Under the pieces are notes generated by a model. It searched no databases. It was not told the DNA's origin and saw nothing but the letters and a program-made list of their open reading frames with translations. A DNA stretch of 64,000 bases from Methylobacterium sp. SyP6R (GTDB lineage: Bacteria; Pseudomonadota; Alphaproteobacteria; Rhizobiales; Beijerinckiaceae), in the NCBI RefSeq assembly GCF_019216885.1, contig NZ_JAAQRC020000001.1, positions 4,374,001 through 4,438,000 on the forward strand, written 5' to 3'. Positions within the stretch are counted from its first letter, which is position 1, and each line of letters starts with the position of its first letter. Both the position numbers and the translations under genes were made by a program. Of this stretch, positions 26,527 to 35,429 are shown piece by piece.

Positions 26527-26595
26527 CCGGCGGACTCCCTGTTCGTTGCGACGTCGCCGGCCCGTTCCGCCGCGGGTCGTAGTGCCCACTTTTGC

Positions 26596-26607
26596 GCAAA
26601 CGTTTGC
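26596..26607. promoter_or_regulatory. LacI-type operator, proximal to the monooxygenase operon
   Basis: GCAAACGTTTGC is a perfect 12-bp palindrome with the central CG typical of LacI/GalR operators. It lies 70 bp before the monooxygenase start. A second, related palindrome is at 26711. Confidence 0.7.
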
Positions 26608-26710
26608 TCAGCTCTTCGCCAGATTTAGTCCCAGGCTGGGAGAGCGTCAACGCTGGATGCGCGATTTCTCTCGCGATTCTGCTCGATTTGTTGTTTTGCA
26701 GCGCAACGCA

Positions 26711-26730
26711 ATGCGCAAATTTTTGCGCAT
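26711..26730. promoter_or_regulatory. Palindromic operator proximal to the lacI-type gene
   Basis: ATGCGCAAATTTTTGCGCAT is a perfect inverted repeat (9-bp arms, 2-bp spacer) that shares the GCGCAAA half-site with the palindrome at 26596. It lies 27 bp before the regulator ATG, so the LacI protein probably represses itself and the divergent operon. Spacing between the two operators is about 115 bp, suitable for looping. Confidence 0.65.
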
Positions 26731-26756
26731 ATCTGACTGATGAAACGAGGCCGTCG

Positions 26757-27767
26757 ATGAGCGAGAAGAGACCCACGATCGTCACCGTGGCGGAGGCGGC
26801 CGGGGTGGCGGCGTCGACGATCTCGCGCGCACTCAAGGGGGACAAGCGCATCTCGCCGGAGACGCGGGCACGGATCGCCCGGGTGGCGCAGGAGCTCGGC
26901 TACACGCCCTACGCCTCCGCGCGCGCGCTGTCCTCGGGCCAGAGCGGCCTCGTCGGGGTCGTCCTCGGGCCGGGCACCAATCCGTTCTATGCCGAGCTGC
27001 TCTACGAGGCGGTGCGCCAGATCGGCGAGCGGGGCATGCGGCTCCTGATCATCCATGCCGGACCGGGGCCGGTCGAGAACAGCATGGCGGATGCCCTGCT
27101 GCAGTATCAGGTCGATGGCTGCCTCATCAGCTCCGTCGACCTGCCCTCGCATGTCGGCGCGGTGTGCACGGCGAACGGCGTGCCGGTGGTCATGGTCAAC
27201 CGCGTCGCGCAAGCCGATACCTGCGCGGTCGTCTGCGACAACGCCTTCGGCTCGGTGCAGCTTGGAGAATTGCTGCTGCGCTCCGGCCGGCGCCGGACTG
27301 CGCTGGTGCGCACCTCCGCCGCCTCGTCGACGGCGCGCGAACGCGACGCCGGCTTCACCACCTTCATGCAATCCGCCGGTTATCCGCCGAGCTTGCGCCT
27401 CGACGGCCGGTCGACCTACGAGGGCGGCTTCGAGGCGGGGCGGCACATCGCGGCCCTGCCGGCGGCGGAGCGGCCGGACTCGGTCTACGCCGTCAGCGAC
27501 ATCATGGCCTGGGGCGTGCTCGACGCCCTGCGCCTCGCCAGCGTTTGCATCGGGCAGGACATCGCCGTCGTGGGGTTCGACGGCCTGCCGCAATCGGCGC
27601 GGCCGATCTACGACCTGACCACGGTGGAGCAGCCGGTCGTCGCGATGATCGGACGCGGCCTCGATCTCCTGCAGGCGCGCATGCGGGACAAGGGTTTGCC
27701 CGACGAGACGATCTCCCTGCGCGGCCGGCTCATCGAGCGCGGCTCGAGCGGACCGAAAGGCCGGTAG
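26757..27767 (+). CDS. LacI-family transcriptional regulator 1
   Basis: This 336-residue regulator has a LacI helix-turn-helix (VTVAEAAGVAASTISRALKG) and hinge ARALSSGQSGLVGVVL, then a periplasmic-binding-like effector domain (VDGCLISS, ERDAGFTTFM, VYAVSDIMAWGVLDALR, VVGFDGLP). The start is ATG 26757. It is divergent from the monooxygenase operon and is the obvious local regulator of it. Effectors of this family are usually sugars or small acids; the one used here is unknown. Confidence 0.9.
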   Translation: MSEKRPTIVTVAEAAGVAASTISRALKGDKRISPETRARIARVAQELGYTPYASARALSSGQSGLVGVVLGPGTNPFYAELLYEAVRQIGERGMRLLIIHAGPGPVENSMADALLQYQVDGCLISSVDLPSHVGAVCTANGVPVVMVNRVAQADTCAVVCDNAFGSVQLGELLLRSGRRRTALVRTSAASSTARERDAGFTTFMQSAGYPPSLRLDGRSTYEGGFEAGRHIAALPAAERPDSVYAVSDIMAWGVLDALRLASVCIGQDIAVVGFDGLPQSARPIYDLTTVEQPVVAMIGRGLDLLQARMRDKGLPDETISLRGRLIERGSSGPKGR

Positions 27768-27787
27768 GCACGAAGCCGAGATGCGTG

Positions 27788-27991
27788 TCAGGTCTCGTCC
27801 ATGAACAGGGCGGTATGGCCCGACGACCTGACGCAGTGCAGAGAGTCGGCGATGCCCTCCGACAGGAGCGAGACGTGGTGCGCCATTCGCTCGCCCGCGG
27901 CGTTGCGCAGGATCGCCGCCAGGACCGCGGCGTACCGCAATGGCCGTGCCGCGGGCTGCGTTCTCCACCTCGACAACGGGAAACCCGACAA
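27788..27991 (-). pseudogene. Fragment resembling a GntR FCD domain C-terminus
   Basis: A 67-codon frame contains RYAAVLAAILRNAAGERMAHHVSLL, which matches the pattern of the last helices of FadR-type FCD domains (H/A-x-L-AI-..-A-..-M..H). No winged-helix part exists upstream on this strand, where the next sequence is the AT-richer gap before the SDR gene. It is probably the relic of a lost regulator of the cluster. Recognition is weak because the piece is short. Confidence 0.35.
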
Positions 27992-28136
27992 ATCCAGAAT
28001 ATCAAGACCAATCGACCAACCGGCGGCCTGAAACTCGACCGCTACTCTCTCGGCAGGCTGCCATATATCGATTCAATCGAAGAGAGCAAAGGCAGACTGC
28101 CGAAGAGACATATCGGGTTTCGGCAGCCCGCGCGGT

Positions 28137-28910
28137 TCACTCGGCGGTCCACCCCCCGTCGATGACCGTCGAGGAGCCGGTCATCAATGCGGCCGCATCC
28201 CCGGCGAGCAGGACGATCATGCCCATCAGATCCTCGACCTGACCGACACGACCGAGCTTGATCTTGGCCAGAACGTCGTTGCGGAACGTCGGAGACTCGA
28301 AGAACGGCTTCGTCATCGGTGTCTCGATGAAGGTCGGGCAGATCGAGTTGACGCGGATGCGATGCGGGGCGAGGTCGATCGCCATCGCTTTGGTCAGCCC
28401 CTCGATCGCGTGCTTGGACGCGCAGTAAACGGTCCGGCGCGCCCCGCCGACATGCCCCATTTGCGACGACATGTTGATGATCGAGCCCGGCCGGCCGGCC
28501 TCGATCAGACGCCGCGCCACCGCCTGCGCGACGAAGAAGGCCGAGCGGACGTTGAGGCCCAGCACCGCATCGAAATCCTCGACCGTGACGTCGACGAACG
28601 AGGCTGGCCGGTTGGTGCCGGCATTGTTCACGAGGATGTCGAAGACCTCCCGGGCGGCGAGCGCATCGCGCATGGTCGCCGGATCGGCGACGTCGAGCGC
28701 GAGGGCGTCGGCGGACCCACCCTCGGCGACAATCACGGCCGCCGCCGCCTCGATCTCGCTCGCCGTCCGGGCCATCAGCGTGACGTGGGCGCCGGCCTGA
28801 GCCAGCGCGGCGGCGGCCGCGAGGCCGATGCCGCGGCCCGCCCCGGTGACGAGCGCCCGCCGCCCGTCGAGGCGGAGCGAAGGCGTGCGGGGCAGCGCGA
28901 CGGTGCTCAT
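28137..28910 (-). CDS. Short-chain dehydrogenase/reductase
   Basis: This 257-residue classical SDR has an NAD(P)-binding VTGAGRGIGLAAA, NNAGTN, catalytic Ser in NMSSQMGHV, YCASK with the catalytic Tyr and Lys, and the C-terminal GSSTVIDGGWTAE. It resembles polyol- and sugar-acid dehydrogenases. Its ATG overlaps the stop of the upstream 3-hydroxyacyl-CoA-dehydrogenase-like gene (ATGA). It is the last gene of the operon that begins with the HisD-like gene at 31212. Confidence 0.9.
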   Translation of the reverse strand: MSTVALPRTPSLRLDGRRALVTGAGRGIGLAAAAALAQAGAHVTLMARTASEIEAAAAVIVAEGGSADALALDVADPATMRDALAAREVFDILVNNAGTNRPASFVDVTVEDFDAVLGLNVRSAFFVAQAVARRLIEAGRPGSIINMSSQMGHVGGARRTVYCASKHAIEGLTKAMAIDLAPHRIRVNSICPTFIETPMTKPFFESPTFRNDVLAKIKLGRVGQVEDLMGMIVLLAGDAAALMTGSSTVIDGGWTAE

Positions 28911-29896
28911 CGGCTCTCCTCCTGCTTCATGTCAGCCGCATCCCTCTCGCGCTTGTGCAGGGCGAGCGCCATCAGGCGGCGGTCCCGCCACGCGCTGCGC
29001 GCACTCAGCTCCGCCGCCGGCAGGACTGCCCGGCGCTGCGCCTCCACCGTGGCGATCAGCGGCTCGTCCCAGGTCCGGTGCTGATCCGTCGAGGCGGCGA
29101 TGCTCTGGTAGAGGCCGCCGAGGCGCCGGGCGTAATCGGCGACGCCGCCCGGCGCGTTGAGGTCGATGGTCTCGAACGGACCCATGAAGGCCCAGCGCAG
29201 CCCGAGCCCCTGCGAGACCGTCTTGTCGACATCCTCGGCCGTCGCGAGACCCTGCTCGACGAGCCGCCAGGCCTCCATCAGCAGCACGCCCTGCAGGCGG
29301 TTGAGGATGAAGCCCTCCGCTTCGCGGGTCATCTCGACGGGCGACTGCCCCACCCGCTCCATCAGGCCGCGCACGCCCCGCACCGTCTCCGGCTCCGTCC
29401 ACGGGGCAGGGACGAGCTCGACGATCGGCGCTAGATAAGGCGGGTTGAGCGGATGGGCGACGAGGCAGCGTGCCCGGCAGGCGACGTGCGCGGTGAACAG
29501 CGAGGCGCCGATGCCCGAGGACGAGCTGCCGACCCAGGTCTCGGGCCCGATGACGGCGTCGATCTCGCTCATCAGCGCGGTCTTCACGTCGACGCGCTCG
29601 AGGACGCTCTCCTGGACGTAGAGCGCGCCGGAGAGCGCGTCGGCGAGGCTGTCGGCCACGACGACGCGGGCGTGGATGGCCGCCGGATCCTCGATCAGGC
29701 CCGCCGCCTCGAGGTCGCCCAGGCGCTCGCCGATGAGGGCCCGCGCCCGCTCGGCCGCGCCCGGCACCGCATCGTAGAGGCTGACGGCGAAGCCGGCGCG
29801 GGCGAACACGATCGCCCAGCCGCTGCCCACCAGCCCGGTTCCGACGACGGCGATCCGGCCGTCCGCGTTGGCCGTGGCCGAGGTGATGTTGGCCAT
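28907..29896 (-). CDS. 3-hydroxyacyl-CoA dehydrogenase-family protein (L-gulonate/carnitine dehydrogenase-like)
   Basis: This 329-residue protein has a Rossmann domain (IAVVGTGLVGSGWAIVFARAG, here shortened to show GTGLVGSGW), the SSSSGIGASLF and LVAHPLNPPYLAPIVELVP substrate region, and the helical C-terminal domain (GFILNRLQGVLLMEAWRL). The H-P-x-N-P motif places it in the lambda-crystallin, L-gulonate 3-dehydrogenase and carnitine dehydrogenase branch, not with fatty acid enzymes. The start is ATG 29896, 8 bp after the HisD-like gene. It probably oxidises a 3-hydroxy acid in the catabolic route. Confidence 0.85.
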   Translation of the reverse strand: MANITSATANADGRIAVVGTGLVGSGWAIVFARAGFAVSLYDAVPGAAERARALIGERLGDLEAAGLIEDPAAIHARVVVADSLADALSGALYVQESVLERVDVKTALMSEIDAVIGPETWVGSSSSGIGASLFTAHVACRARCLVAHPLNPPYLAPIVELVPAPWTEPETVRGVRGLMERVGQSPVEMTREAEGFILNRLQGVLLMEAWRLVEQGLATAEDVDKTVSQGLGLRWAFMGPFETIDLNAPGGVADYARRLGGLYQSIAASTDQHRTWDEPLIATVEAQRRAVLPAAELSARSAWRDRRLMALALHKRERDAADMKQEESR

Positions 29897-29904
29897 GGCG
29901 CAAC

Positions 29905-31212
29905 TTACTCCGCGACGCCGCCGTAGGGCACGTTGCGGCCGCCATAGCGCCGGACGCGGATGTTGGCCTGCTCGCCGTGGCCGACGAAGCCCTCGAGCGC
30001 ACACAGGCGCGAGCAGTAGCTGCCCACCAGCGCCGAGGCCTCGTCGGTCGTCACGCGCTGGTAGGTGCAGTTCTTCAGGAATTTGCCGACCCAGAGACCG
30101 CCGGTGTAGCGCGCCGCCTTCTTGGTCGGCAGCGTGTGGTTCGTGCCGATCGCCTTGTCGCCGTAGGCGACGTTGGTGCGCGGGCCGAGGAACAGGGCGC
30201 CGTAGTTGCGCATGTTGGCCAGGAAGTAGTCCGGGTCGCGGGTCATGACCTGGACGTGCTCGGAGGCGATCCGGTCGGCGACCCGCACCATCTCCTCGTC
30301 ACTCTCGACGACGCAGACCGCGCCGTGCGTCTCCCAGGCCTGGCGGGCGATCGCGGCGGTCGGCAGGATCTCGAGCAGCCGCTCGATTTCCCGCATCGTA
30401 TCGCGGGCGAGCGCCTCGGAGGTGGTCAGGAGGATTGCCGGCGAATCGGGGCCGTGCTCCGCCTGGCCGAGCAAGTCGGTCGCGCAGAGCTCGCCGTCGA
30501 CGCTCTCGTCGGCGATGACGAGGGTCTCGGTCGGGCCGGCGAACAGGTCGATGCCGACCCGGCCGAAGAGCTGGCGCTTGGCCTCCGCCACGTAGGCATT
30601 GCCGGGACCGACCAGGATGTCGACCGGGGCGATGGACTGGGTTCCGAGCGCCATCGCGGCGACCGCCTGCACGCCGCCGAAGCAGTAGATCTCGTCGGCG
30701 CCCGCGAGGTGCTGCGCGGCGACGATGGCCGGGGCCGGCTTGCCGTGGAACGGCGGCGCCGCCGTGATGACGCGAGGCACGCCCGCGACCTTGGCGGTGA
30801 TGACCGACATGTGGGCCGAGGCCAGCAGCGGGTACTTGCCGCCCGGCACGTAGCAGCCGGCGGAGCCGAGCGGGATGTTCTTGTGGCCGAGCACGACGCC
30901 GGGCAGGGTCTCGACCTCGATGTCGCGGATCGACTCGCGCTGCTTCTGCGCGAAGTTGCGGACCTGCGTCTGCGCGAATTCGATATCCTCGATGTCGCGC
31001 TTGCTCAGCTGCGACAGGCAGCCCTCGATTTCGGCGTCGCTGAGGCGGTAATCGTCGCGCTCCCACTTGTCGAACCTGATCGAGAGATCGCGAACGGCGG
31101 CGTCGCCACGCTCGGCAATATCGGCCAGGATGCCCTCGACGATGTCGCGGACCTTCTTGTCGGCGGCGACGACTTCGGTCTCGTCCTGCCCGCGCTTGAT
31201 CCAGTGTTCCAT
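29905..31212 (-). CDS. Histidinol dehydrogenase-family protein, probably a catabolic dehydrogenase
   Basis: This 435-residue protein is of the HisD fold, which oxidises a primary alcohol to a carboxylate with two NAD. Active-site pieces are intact: [34 protein letters not shown], the zinc ligands of [10 protein letters not shown], the Glu-His base pair in [17 protein letters not shown] and a final [10 protein letters not shown]. It is not near his biosynthesis genes. Its partners (lactonase, 3-hydroxyacid and short-chain dehydrogenases, ABC importer) instead suggest a role like HpsN, the sulfopropanediol dehydrogenase relative of HisD. The start is ATG 31212 (MEHWIKRG). A LacI-type operator lies 37 bp upstream. 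Confidence 0.85.
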   Translation of the reverse strand: MEHWIKRGQDETEVVAADKKVRDIVEGILADIAERGDAAVRDLSIRFDKWERDDYRLSDAEIEGCLSQLSKRDIEDIEFAQTQVRNFAQKQRESIRDIEVETLPGVVLGHKNIPLGSAGCYVPGGKYPLLASAHMSVITAKVAGVPRVITAAPPFHGKPAPAIVAAQHLAGADEIYCFGGVQAVAAMALGTQSIAPVDILVGPGNAYVAEAKRQLFGRVGIDLFAGPTETLVIADESVDGELCATDLLGQAEHGPDSPAILLTTSEALARDTMREIERLLEILPTAAIARQAWETHGAVCVVESDEEMVRVADRIASEHVQVMTRDPDYFLANMRNYGALFLGPRTNVAYGDKAIGTNHTLPTKKAARYTGGLWVGKFLKNCTYQRVTTDEASALVGSYCSRLCALEGFVGHGEQANIRVRRYGGRNVPYGGVAE

Positions 31213-31248
31213 CAGGGTCTCCACTTTCCGCACGACCACCCTACCGAT

Positions 31249-31266
31249 ATTGCATTCGAATGCAAT
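31249..31266. promoter_or_regulatory. LacI-type operator at the HisD-like operon
   Basis: ATTGCATTCGAATGCAAT is a perfect 18-bp palindrome with central CG. Fifteen of 18 positions match the site at 38032-38049 in front of the ABC importer genes. It lies 37 bp before the HisD-like start and 163 bp past the lactonase stop, so this operon has its own promoter. Confidence 0.7.
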
Positions 31267-31428
31267 CGCAGAGGCGTGCGTTTCGCTGCGTCGAATTGGG
31301 TGTGCTGCAGATCCGCCGAGGCCGCGAGACCTCGGCGATGGCTGACGCTCCGGAGGCCGTCCGGCCAGGAATATCGGATCAGGCGGCGAGAGGGCTGCGT
31401 CCGACGACCTGCATGCGCGAGGCGCAGA

Positions 31429-32319
31429 CTATGACGCGACCTTCGACGTCTCGCCGTCGGCCAGGCAGATTTCGGTGACGAGAAGCCCGTTCTCCATCAG
31501 GCGCGAGGGGAACCGCTGGCTCAGCCGCTCCTCGTGGATCGGGATGACGCGGCGGGCCTCGTAATCGACCTCCTTCATCATCGCCTCGGTCGCCATGACG
31601 AGATTCTCCTGGCTGCCGACGGCGAGGCCGACCGGCACGTACAGGGTGTCGACGTCGACGTTGGCGCCCGATCCTTCGATGTTGTCGAAGACGTAGACGA
31701 GGTCGCCGGCCAGCACCCAGTTGTCGGCGGTGCGCGACGCGGCATCGTTGCGCACGGTGACCCACATCGAGCCGAAGGTGTGGCTGTCCTGCGCGACGTG
31801 GAGGTCGATCCCCGGAAGCGCGTCGGCGAGGTCGCCGCTCACACAGGTGAGACGCTTCTGCCGCGCCAGGTCCAGGCCCCGGATGATGTCGCCCGGATCG
31901 ACGGCGGTCATCATCCAGCGCAGGCGGTCCGGCAGCGACATTGCCCAGGTCCACTTCGCAATCTCGCGCTCCTGGATGAAGAACTTCGCATTCGGGAAGT
32001 CCTCGACGTTGCCGAAATGGTCGAAATGAGCGTGAGTGATGAAGACCGTATCGATCTCCTCTGGCTTTACGCCAACTCCCGCCAGAACCTCGCGCGGCGA
32101 ATGCCAGTTCTCGACACCGAACTTGTCGGCGAGGTGCTTGCCGTAATCCGTGTTGTTGTAGCCGACGTCGACCATTGCGACATGCCCGTTGCCCTTGATG
32201 AGCACGTAGCAGTAGGGCAGCTTCACGAAGCCCTGGTTGTGGGCTCCGTAGATCACGCCGCTCTTATGGTACTTCGTCACGTAGGAATATTCGAGAACCC
32301 AGATCGAATATTGGCTCAT
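31429..32319 (-). CDS. MBL-fold hydrolase, N-acyl homoserine lactonase family
   Basis: This 296-residue metallo-beta-lactamase-fold protein has the zinc site HAHFDHFGN, the SHTFGSMW region, VLAGDLVYVFDN and a C-terminal PIHEERLSQRFPS. The family includes AHL lactonases (AiiA/AttM branch) and other lactone hydrolases; here the sugar-importer context favours a sugar-acid lactone. It has no signal peptide, so it acts in the cytoplasm. The gene starts 13 bp after an unknown small gene on the same strand. Confidence 0.85.
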   Translation of the reverse strand: MSQYSIWVLEYSYVTKYHKSGVIYGAHNQGFVKLPYCYVLIKGNGHVAMVDVGYNNTDYGKHLADKFGVENWHSPREVLAGVGVKPEEIDTVFITHAHFDHFGNVEDFPNAKFFIQEREIAKWTWAMSLPDRLRWMMTAVDPGDIIRGLDLARQKRLTCVSGDLADALPGIDLHVAQDSHTFGSMWVTVRNDAASRTADNWVLAGDLVYVFDNIEGSGANVDVDTLYVPVGLAVGSQENLVMATEAMMKEVDYEARRVIPIHEERLSQRFPSRLMENGLLVTEICLADGETSKVAS

Positions 32320-32332
32320 CGTCTTTTCCTTC

Positions 32333-32887
32333 TTATCGCTTCATGGCGCCGCAGGTGCAACAGGCGTGGCGGAAATCCACCATCGTCATGCCGAACACGC
32401 TTTCGGAGGTGGATTGCAGGACCGCGTATGCGCGGGTCAGGTCGTTCGAGGCCTGTGTAAGGTCGATCTCCCCCGCGACGATGGCGACGTCGCCGAGCGC
32501 CCGCAGCGCCCGTCCGGCCAGTTCCGCGGCCTGCAGCATCCGCTGGCGGTGCGCGGCGAGGCGCGCGGGCGCCGCCAGCCGGCGGACCCGGTCGAGCGCC
32601 TCCTCCTGGACGGCCTCCGCCCGGCGCAGGGCCGGCAGGTCGAACGCGTCTCGCCGACCGCCGGCCTGGGCGAGGATGAGGAGGCCGGCGACCTGCCCGA
32701 TGGTGCGCTTCAGCTCGTCGTAGGCGCGCCGGGCTTCGAGCCCGTAGCCGACGACTTGGTCGTCCAGGCCGTTCAGGGCCGCGTCGGCCGGGCCGTCATC
32801 GGCGTCCTGCGCGAGGGACTGGCACTCGACGCGATGGACGGCCGTCGCGCTGTCGATGATCGACCATCTCGTGCTCACACTGCTCAT
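32333..32887 (-). CDS. Hypothetical protein with CxC tail, in the ABC importer operon
   Basis: This is a 184-residue, strongly helical, alanine- and arginine-rich protein that I do not recognise. The C-terminus is unusual: FRHACCTCGAMKR, with three closely spaced cysteines that could bind a metal. It starts at ATG 32887 (MSSVSTRWSIIDSAT), has no signal peptide, and lies between the substrate-binding protein and the lactonase, 13 bp from the latter. It is probably translated from the same mRNA. No function can be proposed beyond a link to the pathway. Confidence 0.6.
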   Translation of the reverse strand: MSSVSTRWSIIDSATAVHRVECQSLAQDADDGPADAALNGLDDQVVGYGLEARRAYDELKRTIGQVAGLLILAQAGGRRDAFDLPALRRAEAVQEEALDRVRRLAAPARLAAHRQRMLQAAELAGRALRALGDVAIVAGEIDLTQASNDLTRAYAVLQSTSESVFGMTMVDFRHACCTCGAMKR

Positions 32888-33030
32888 CGATCGAACCTCG
32901 TCGTCCGCTGTTCGAGGGGGGGCTGCACGCCCGGCAGCGGGGGAGGGCGCTCGTCCTCCGTGAGGCGCCGGCTCGCCTCCCCGCGCCGGAGCGGGGGGCC
33001 GGGGGCGGGATGCGCCGCCCGGCCGGCCGC

Positions 33031-34269
33031 TCACCGCGCGGGCTTCACCTCAACCTTCGTCACCTTGTACTCGTCCGCCGGCCCCTTGCACGGCTGGCAG
33101 TTGATGCCGGGGGAGTTGGGCGCCCGCTTGACCTCGGCGGGGAGCGGCTGGATCGTTGCGCCCGGGGTCGGCTTGCCCTCGAGTGCCGATTGCAGCGACA
33201 GCTCCGGCAGAAGCTCGGGGTTGAACACCTCGGTGACGAACGAGTTCGGGACGACGTTCGGCGGGAAGGCGTTGCAGCCGTCCTCGAACTTCTGGCCCTT
33301 GCAGACCTTGACCTGATCAGCCGGCACCCAGGGGAGCGGATACTCGATGTTCTGCGGCTCGAGCTTGCGCTTGGCCGTCAGCACTTCCATCATCAGCTTG
33401 AAGGCGTAGCCGGCGGTCGCCGGGGGCGATCCGGCCGATACGCCCGTCAGTCCCGCCTGCTTCGCGGCCGGGTCCATCAGCGCCAGCCGGAAGCCGTTGG
33501 AGTTCTCGCCAGTCACCGGGACGAGCTTGCTGCCCTTGTCCTTGAGGGCCTGGATCGCCCCGTACTCGCCGGCCTGCGCCCAGATCCCGTCGACGTCGGG
33601 ATGCGCGGCAAGCGCCTTGCCGGTCTCCTGCTGGGTCGTCCGATCGTCCCAGAACGAGTAGTATTCCGAGACGATCTGGATGCCCGGATACTTCTTGAAC
33701 ACCGACATGGCGCCGTCGGTGTGGCGCTTGTCGACCGAGTTGCCGGGCACGCCGCGGCTCAGGAAGATCTTGCCCTTGCCGCCGAGCGCGTTGACCAGGG
33801 CCTGGGCCGAGTTCTCACCGAAGCCCGCGGTGACGTAGCTCACGTTGTAGGCGCACGGCTCGGTGATCGTGGCGTCGTACATGAAGAACTTCACGCCCTT
33901 GCTGCAGCCACGCTTCACCACGCGGTTCAGCGCGGTCGCCGAGACCGGGAAGCTGATGATGCCCTGCGCGCCGGCATCGATCATGCTCTCGTAGGCGCTG
34001 ATCTGCGCCTGCGGGTCGGTGCCCGAAATGACCTCCTTGAGCTCAACCAGCTTGTCGTAGGGCGGCGTGGCGGCCAGCGCCTTGACGACATTGGCGGCCT
34101 CCGACTGCCAGGCGTTGCCGCTGTAGCTCAGCGAGAGATAGACCTTGATCTTCTTCTCGTCGGCCGCGGCCGGGCCGCCGAGCGCCGCCGTTCCGACCAG
34201 GGCGGTCATGAGCGCGGTCGTGAGCGTGGTCGTGAGCGCGCCCGCGCGGCCCGTCTTCCAGGTTCTCAT
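33031..34269 (-). CDS. ABC transporter substrate-binding protein, sugar type (periplasmic-binding class I)
   Basis: This 412-residue periplasmic protein has an N-terminal signal peptide (MRTWKTGRAGALTTTL to AALGGPAAADEKK). The body shows IKVYLSLSYSGNAWQSEAAN, AGAQGIISFPVSATALNRVV, VDKRHTDGAMSVFKKYPG and IWAQAGEYGAIQALKD, typical of the RbsB/XylF-like class. It is about 80-100 residues longer than RbsB, with a C-terminal extension rich in proline and containing cysteines (INCQPCKG). It follows the second permease gene by 140 bp on the same strand. Confidence 0.88.
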   Translation of the reverse strand: MRTWKTGRAGALTTTLTTALMTALVGTAALGGPAAADEKKIKVYLSLSYSGNAWQSEAANVVKALAATPPYDKLVELKEVISGTDPQAQISAYESMIDAGAQGIISFPVSATALNRVVKRGCSKGVKFFMYDATITEPCAYNVSYVTAGFGENSAQALVNALGGKGKIFLSRGVPGNSVDKRHTDGAMSVFKKYPGIQIVSEYYSFWDDRTTQQETGKALAAHPDVDGIWAQAGEYGAIQALKDKGSKLVPVTGENSNGFRLALMDPAAKQAGLTGVSAGSPPATAGYAFKLMMEVLTAKRKLEPQNIEYPLPWVPADQVKVCKGQKFEDGCNAFPPNVVPNSFVTEVFNPELLPELSLQSALEGKPTPGATIQPLPAEVKRAPNSPGINCQPCKGPADEYKVTKVEVKPAR

Positions 34270-34378
34270 CGTTTCCTCCTCCATGCTGTCTTTTGAGCCG
34301 CCCGAGCGGAGTCGTTCGCGCATCCGACGATGCCGAATTTCGTGAAATGATCGCCGTATCCGCCGTCAGAATGTCAGT

Positions 34379-34394
34379 CGGAGAGTTGTCTCCG
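34379..34394 (-). other. Small stem-loop between permease and binding-protein genes
   Basis: CGGAGA and TCTCCG form a 6-bp stem around GTTG in the 140-bp spacer between the second permease and the binding protein. Such spacers often stabilise or separate binding-protein mRNA, which needs higher expression. The stem is short, so this is tentative. Confidence 0.25.
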
Positions 34395-34409
34395 GCAGCG
34401 CAACACAGC

Positions 34410-35429
34410 CTAGCGAGGGAACCAGCTCCTGATGCGGGCGAAGGTATTCTCGCGCAGGAGGAGCAGCGCGATCAGGATGATCGAGCCTTCGATCACCGTC
34501 CGCCAGCCCTGCCCGATGCCGAGCGCCGCGATGACTGTGCCGAGCGTCGTCAGCAGGACCGCTCCACCGACCGTCGCGACGAAGCTTCCGCTCCCGCCGA
34601 GGATGGAGGAGCCACCGACGACGACCGCCGCGATCGTCGGCAGGAGGTAGCTGTCGCCCATGCGCAGGGTCGCACCGTCGGAATAGCCGACCAGCATCAG
34701 CCCCGCGACGCCGGAGGCGGTCGCGCTCAGCATGTAGGCGGCGACGACGGTCCGGGTGACCGGGACGCCCGCCACGAAGGCGGCCCGGGCACTGGCGCCG
34801 ACGGCGTAGAGCCTCCGGCCGAAGCCCGTCGCCTGCTGCAGTACGGCGGCGGCGATCACGAACGCGGCGGTGAAGATTAGCAGGAGCGGGATGCCCGCGA
34901 CCTCGCCCTTCATCAGGGCGAGCAGCGGCGCCGGCGCGCTGCCGCGGGGCGTCCCGCTGGTGTAGCCGAGGGCGCCGGCCGCCACGATGATGCCGGTCGC
35001 CATCGTCATGATGAAGGGCGGGATGCCGAGCACCGTGATGCCGAGGCCGCTCACGGCCCCGATCAGCGCGCAGACGACGAGGATCGCCGGGATCAGCAGG
35101 ATGCCGGCCGCGCCCGCCTCGGGACCGACCCAGGTGGTGCAGAGCACCGCGCTGAGCGTGATCAGGCTCGCTACCGACAGGTCCAGCCCGCCGACGAGGA
35201 TGACGAGGCCCTGGCCGAACGCCGCCACGATCAGGAACGAGGACAAGGAGACGACCGTCGCGGCCTGCCCCCAGGAGCCGAGGGCCGGGCTGACGAAGCG
35301 CGACGCGACGATCAGCAGGGCGGAGAGGGCGAAGGTGGACAGGACGGTGACGAGTTCCGGGCGGACCCGCGTGACTCGGCGTTCGTCCTTGGATGCGCTC
35401 AGCGCGGGATCGAGCGTCGCGGGCGTCAT
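34410..35429 (-). CDS. Sugar ABC transporter permease (RbsC-like), second
   Basis: This is a 339-residue inner membrane permease with about 8-10 hydrophobic helices. GQGLVILVGGLDLSVASLITLSA, YAVGASARAAFVAGVPV and GGSSILGGSGSFVATVGGA match the RbsC/AraH branched-chain-type permease family. It lacks a signal peptide and ends with FARIRSWFPR. Its ATG 35429 overlaps the stop of the first permease (ATGA). With the first permease it should form a heterodimeric channel. Confidence 0.9.
   Translation of the reverse strand: MTPATLDPALSASKDERRVTRVRPELVTVLSTFALSALLIVASRFVSPALGSWGQAATVVSLSSFLIVAAFGQGLVILVGGLDLSVASLITLSAVLCTTWVGPEAGAAGILLIPAILVVCALIGAVSGLGITVLGIPPFIMTMATGIIVAAGALGYTSGTPRGSAPAPLLALMKGEVAGIPLLLIFTAAFVIAAAVLQQATGFGRRLYAVGASARAAFVAGVPVTRTVVAAYMLSATASGVAGLMLVGYSDGATLRMGDSYLLPTIAAVVVGGSSILGGSGSFVATVGGAVLLTTLGTVIAALGIGQGWRTVIEGSIILIALLLLRENTFARIRSWFPR

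Noticed and set aside
29905..31212. Reading the HisD-family gene as histidine biosynthesis
   Set aside because: No other his gene is near, and its neighbours and operator tie it to a catabolic operon.
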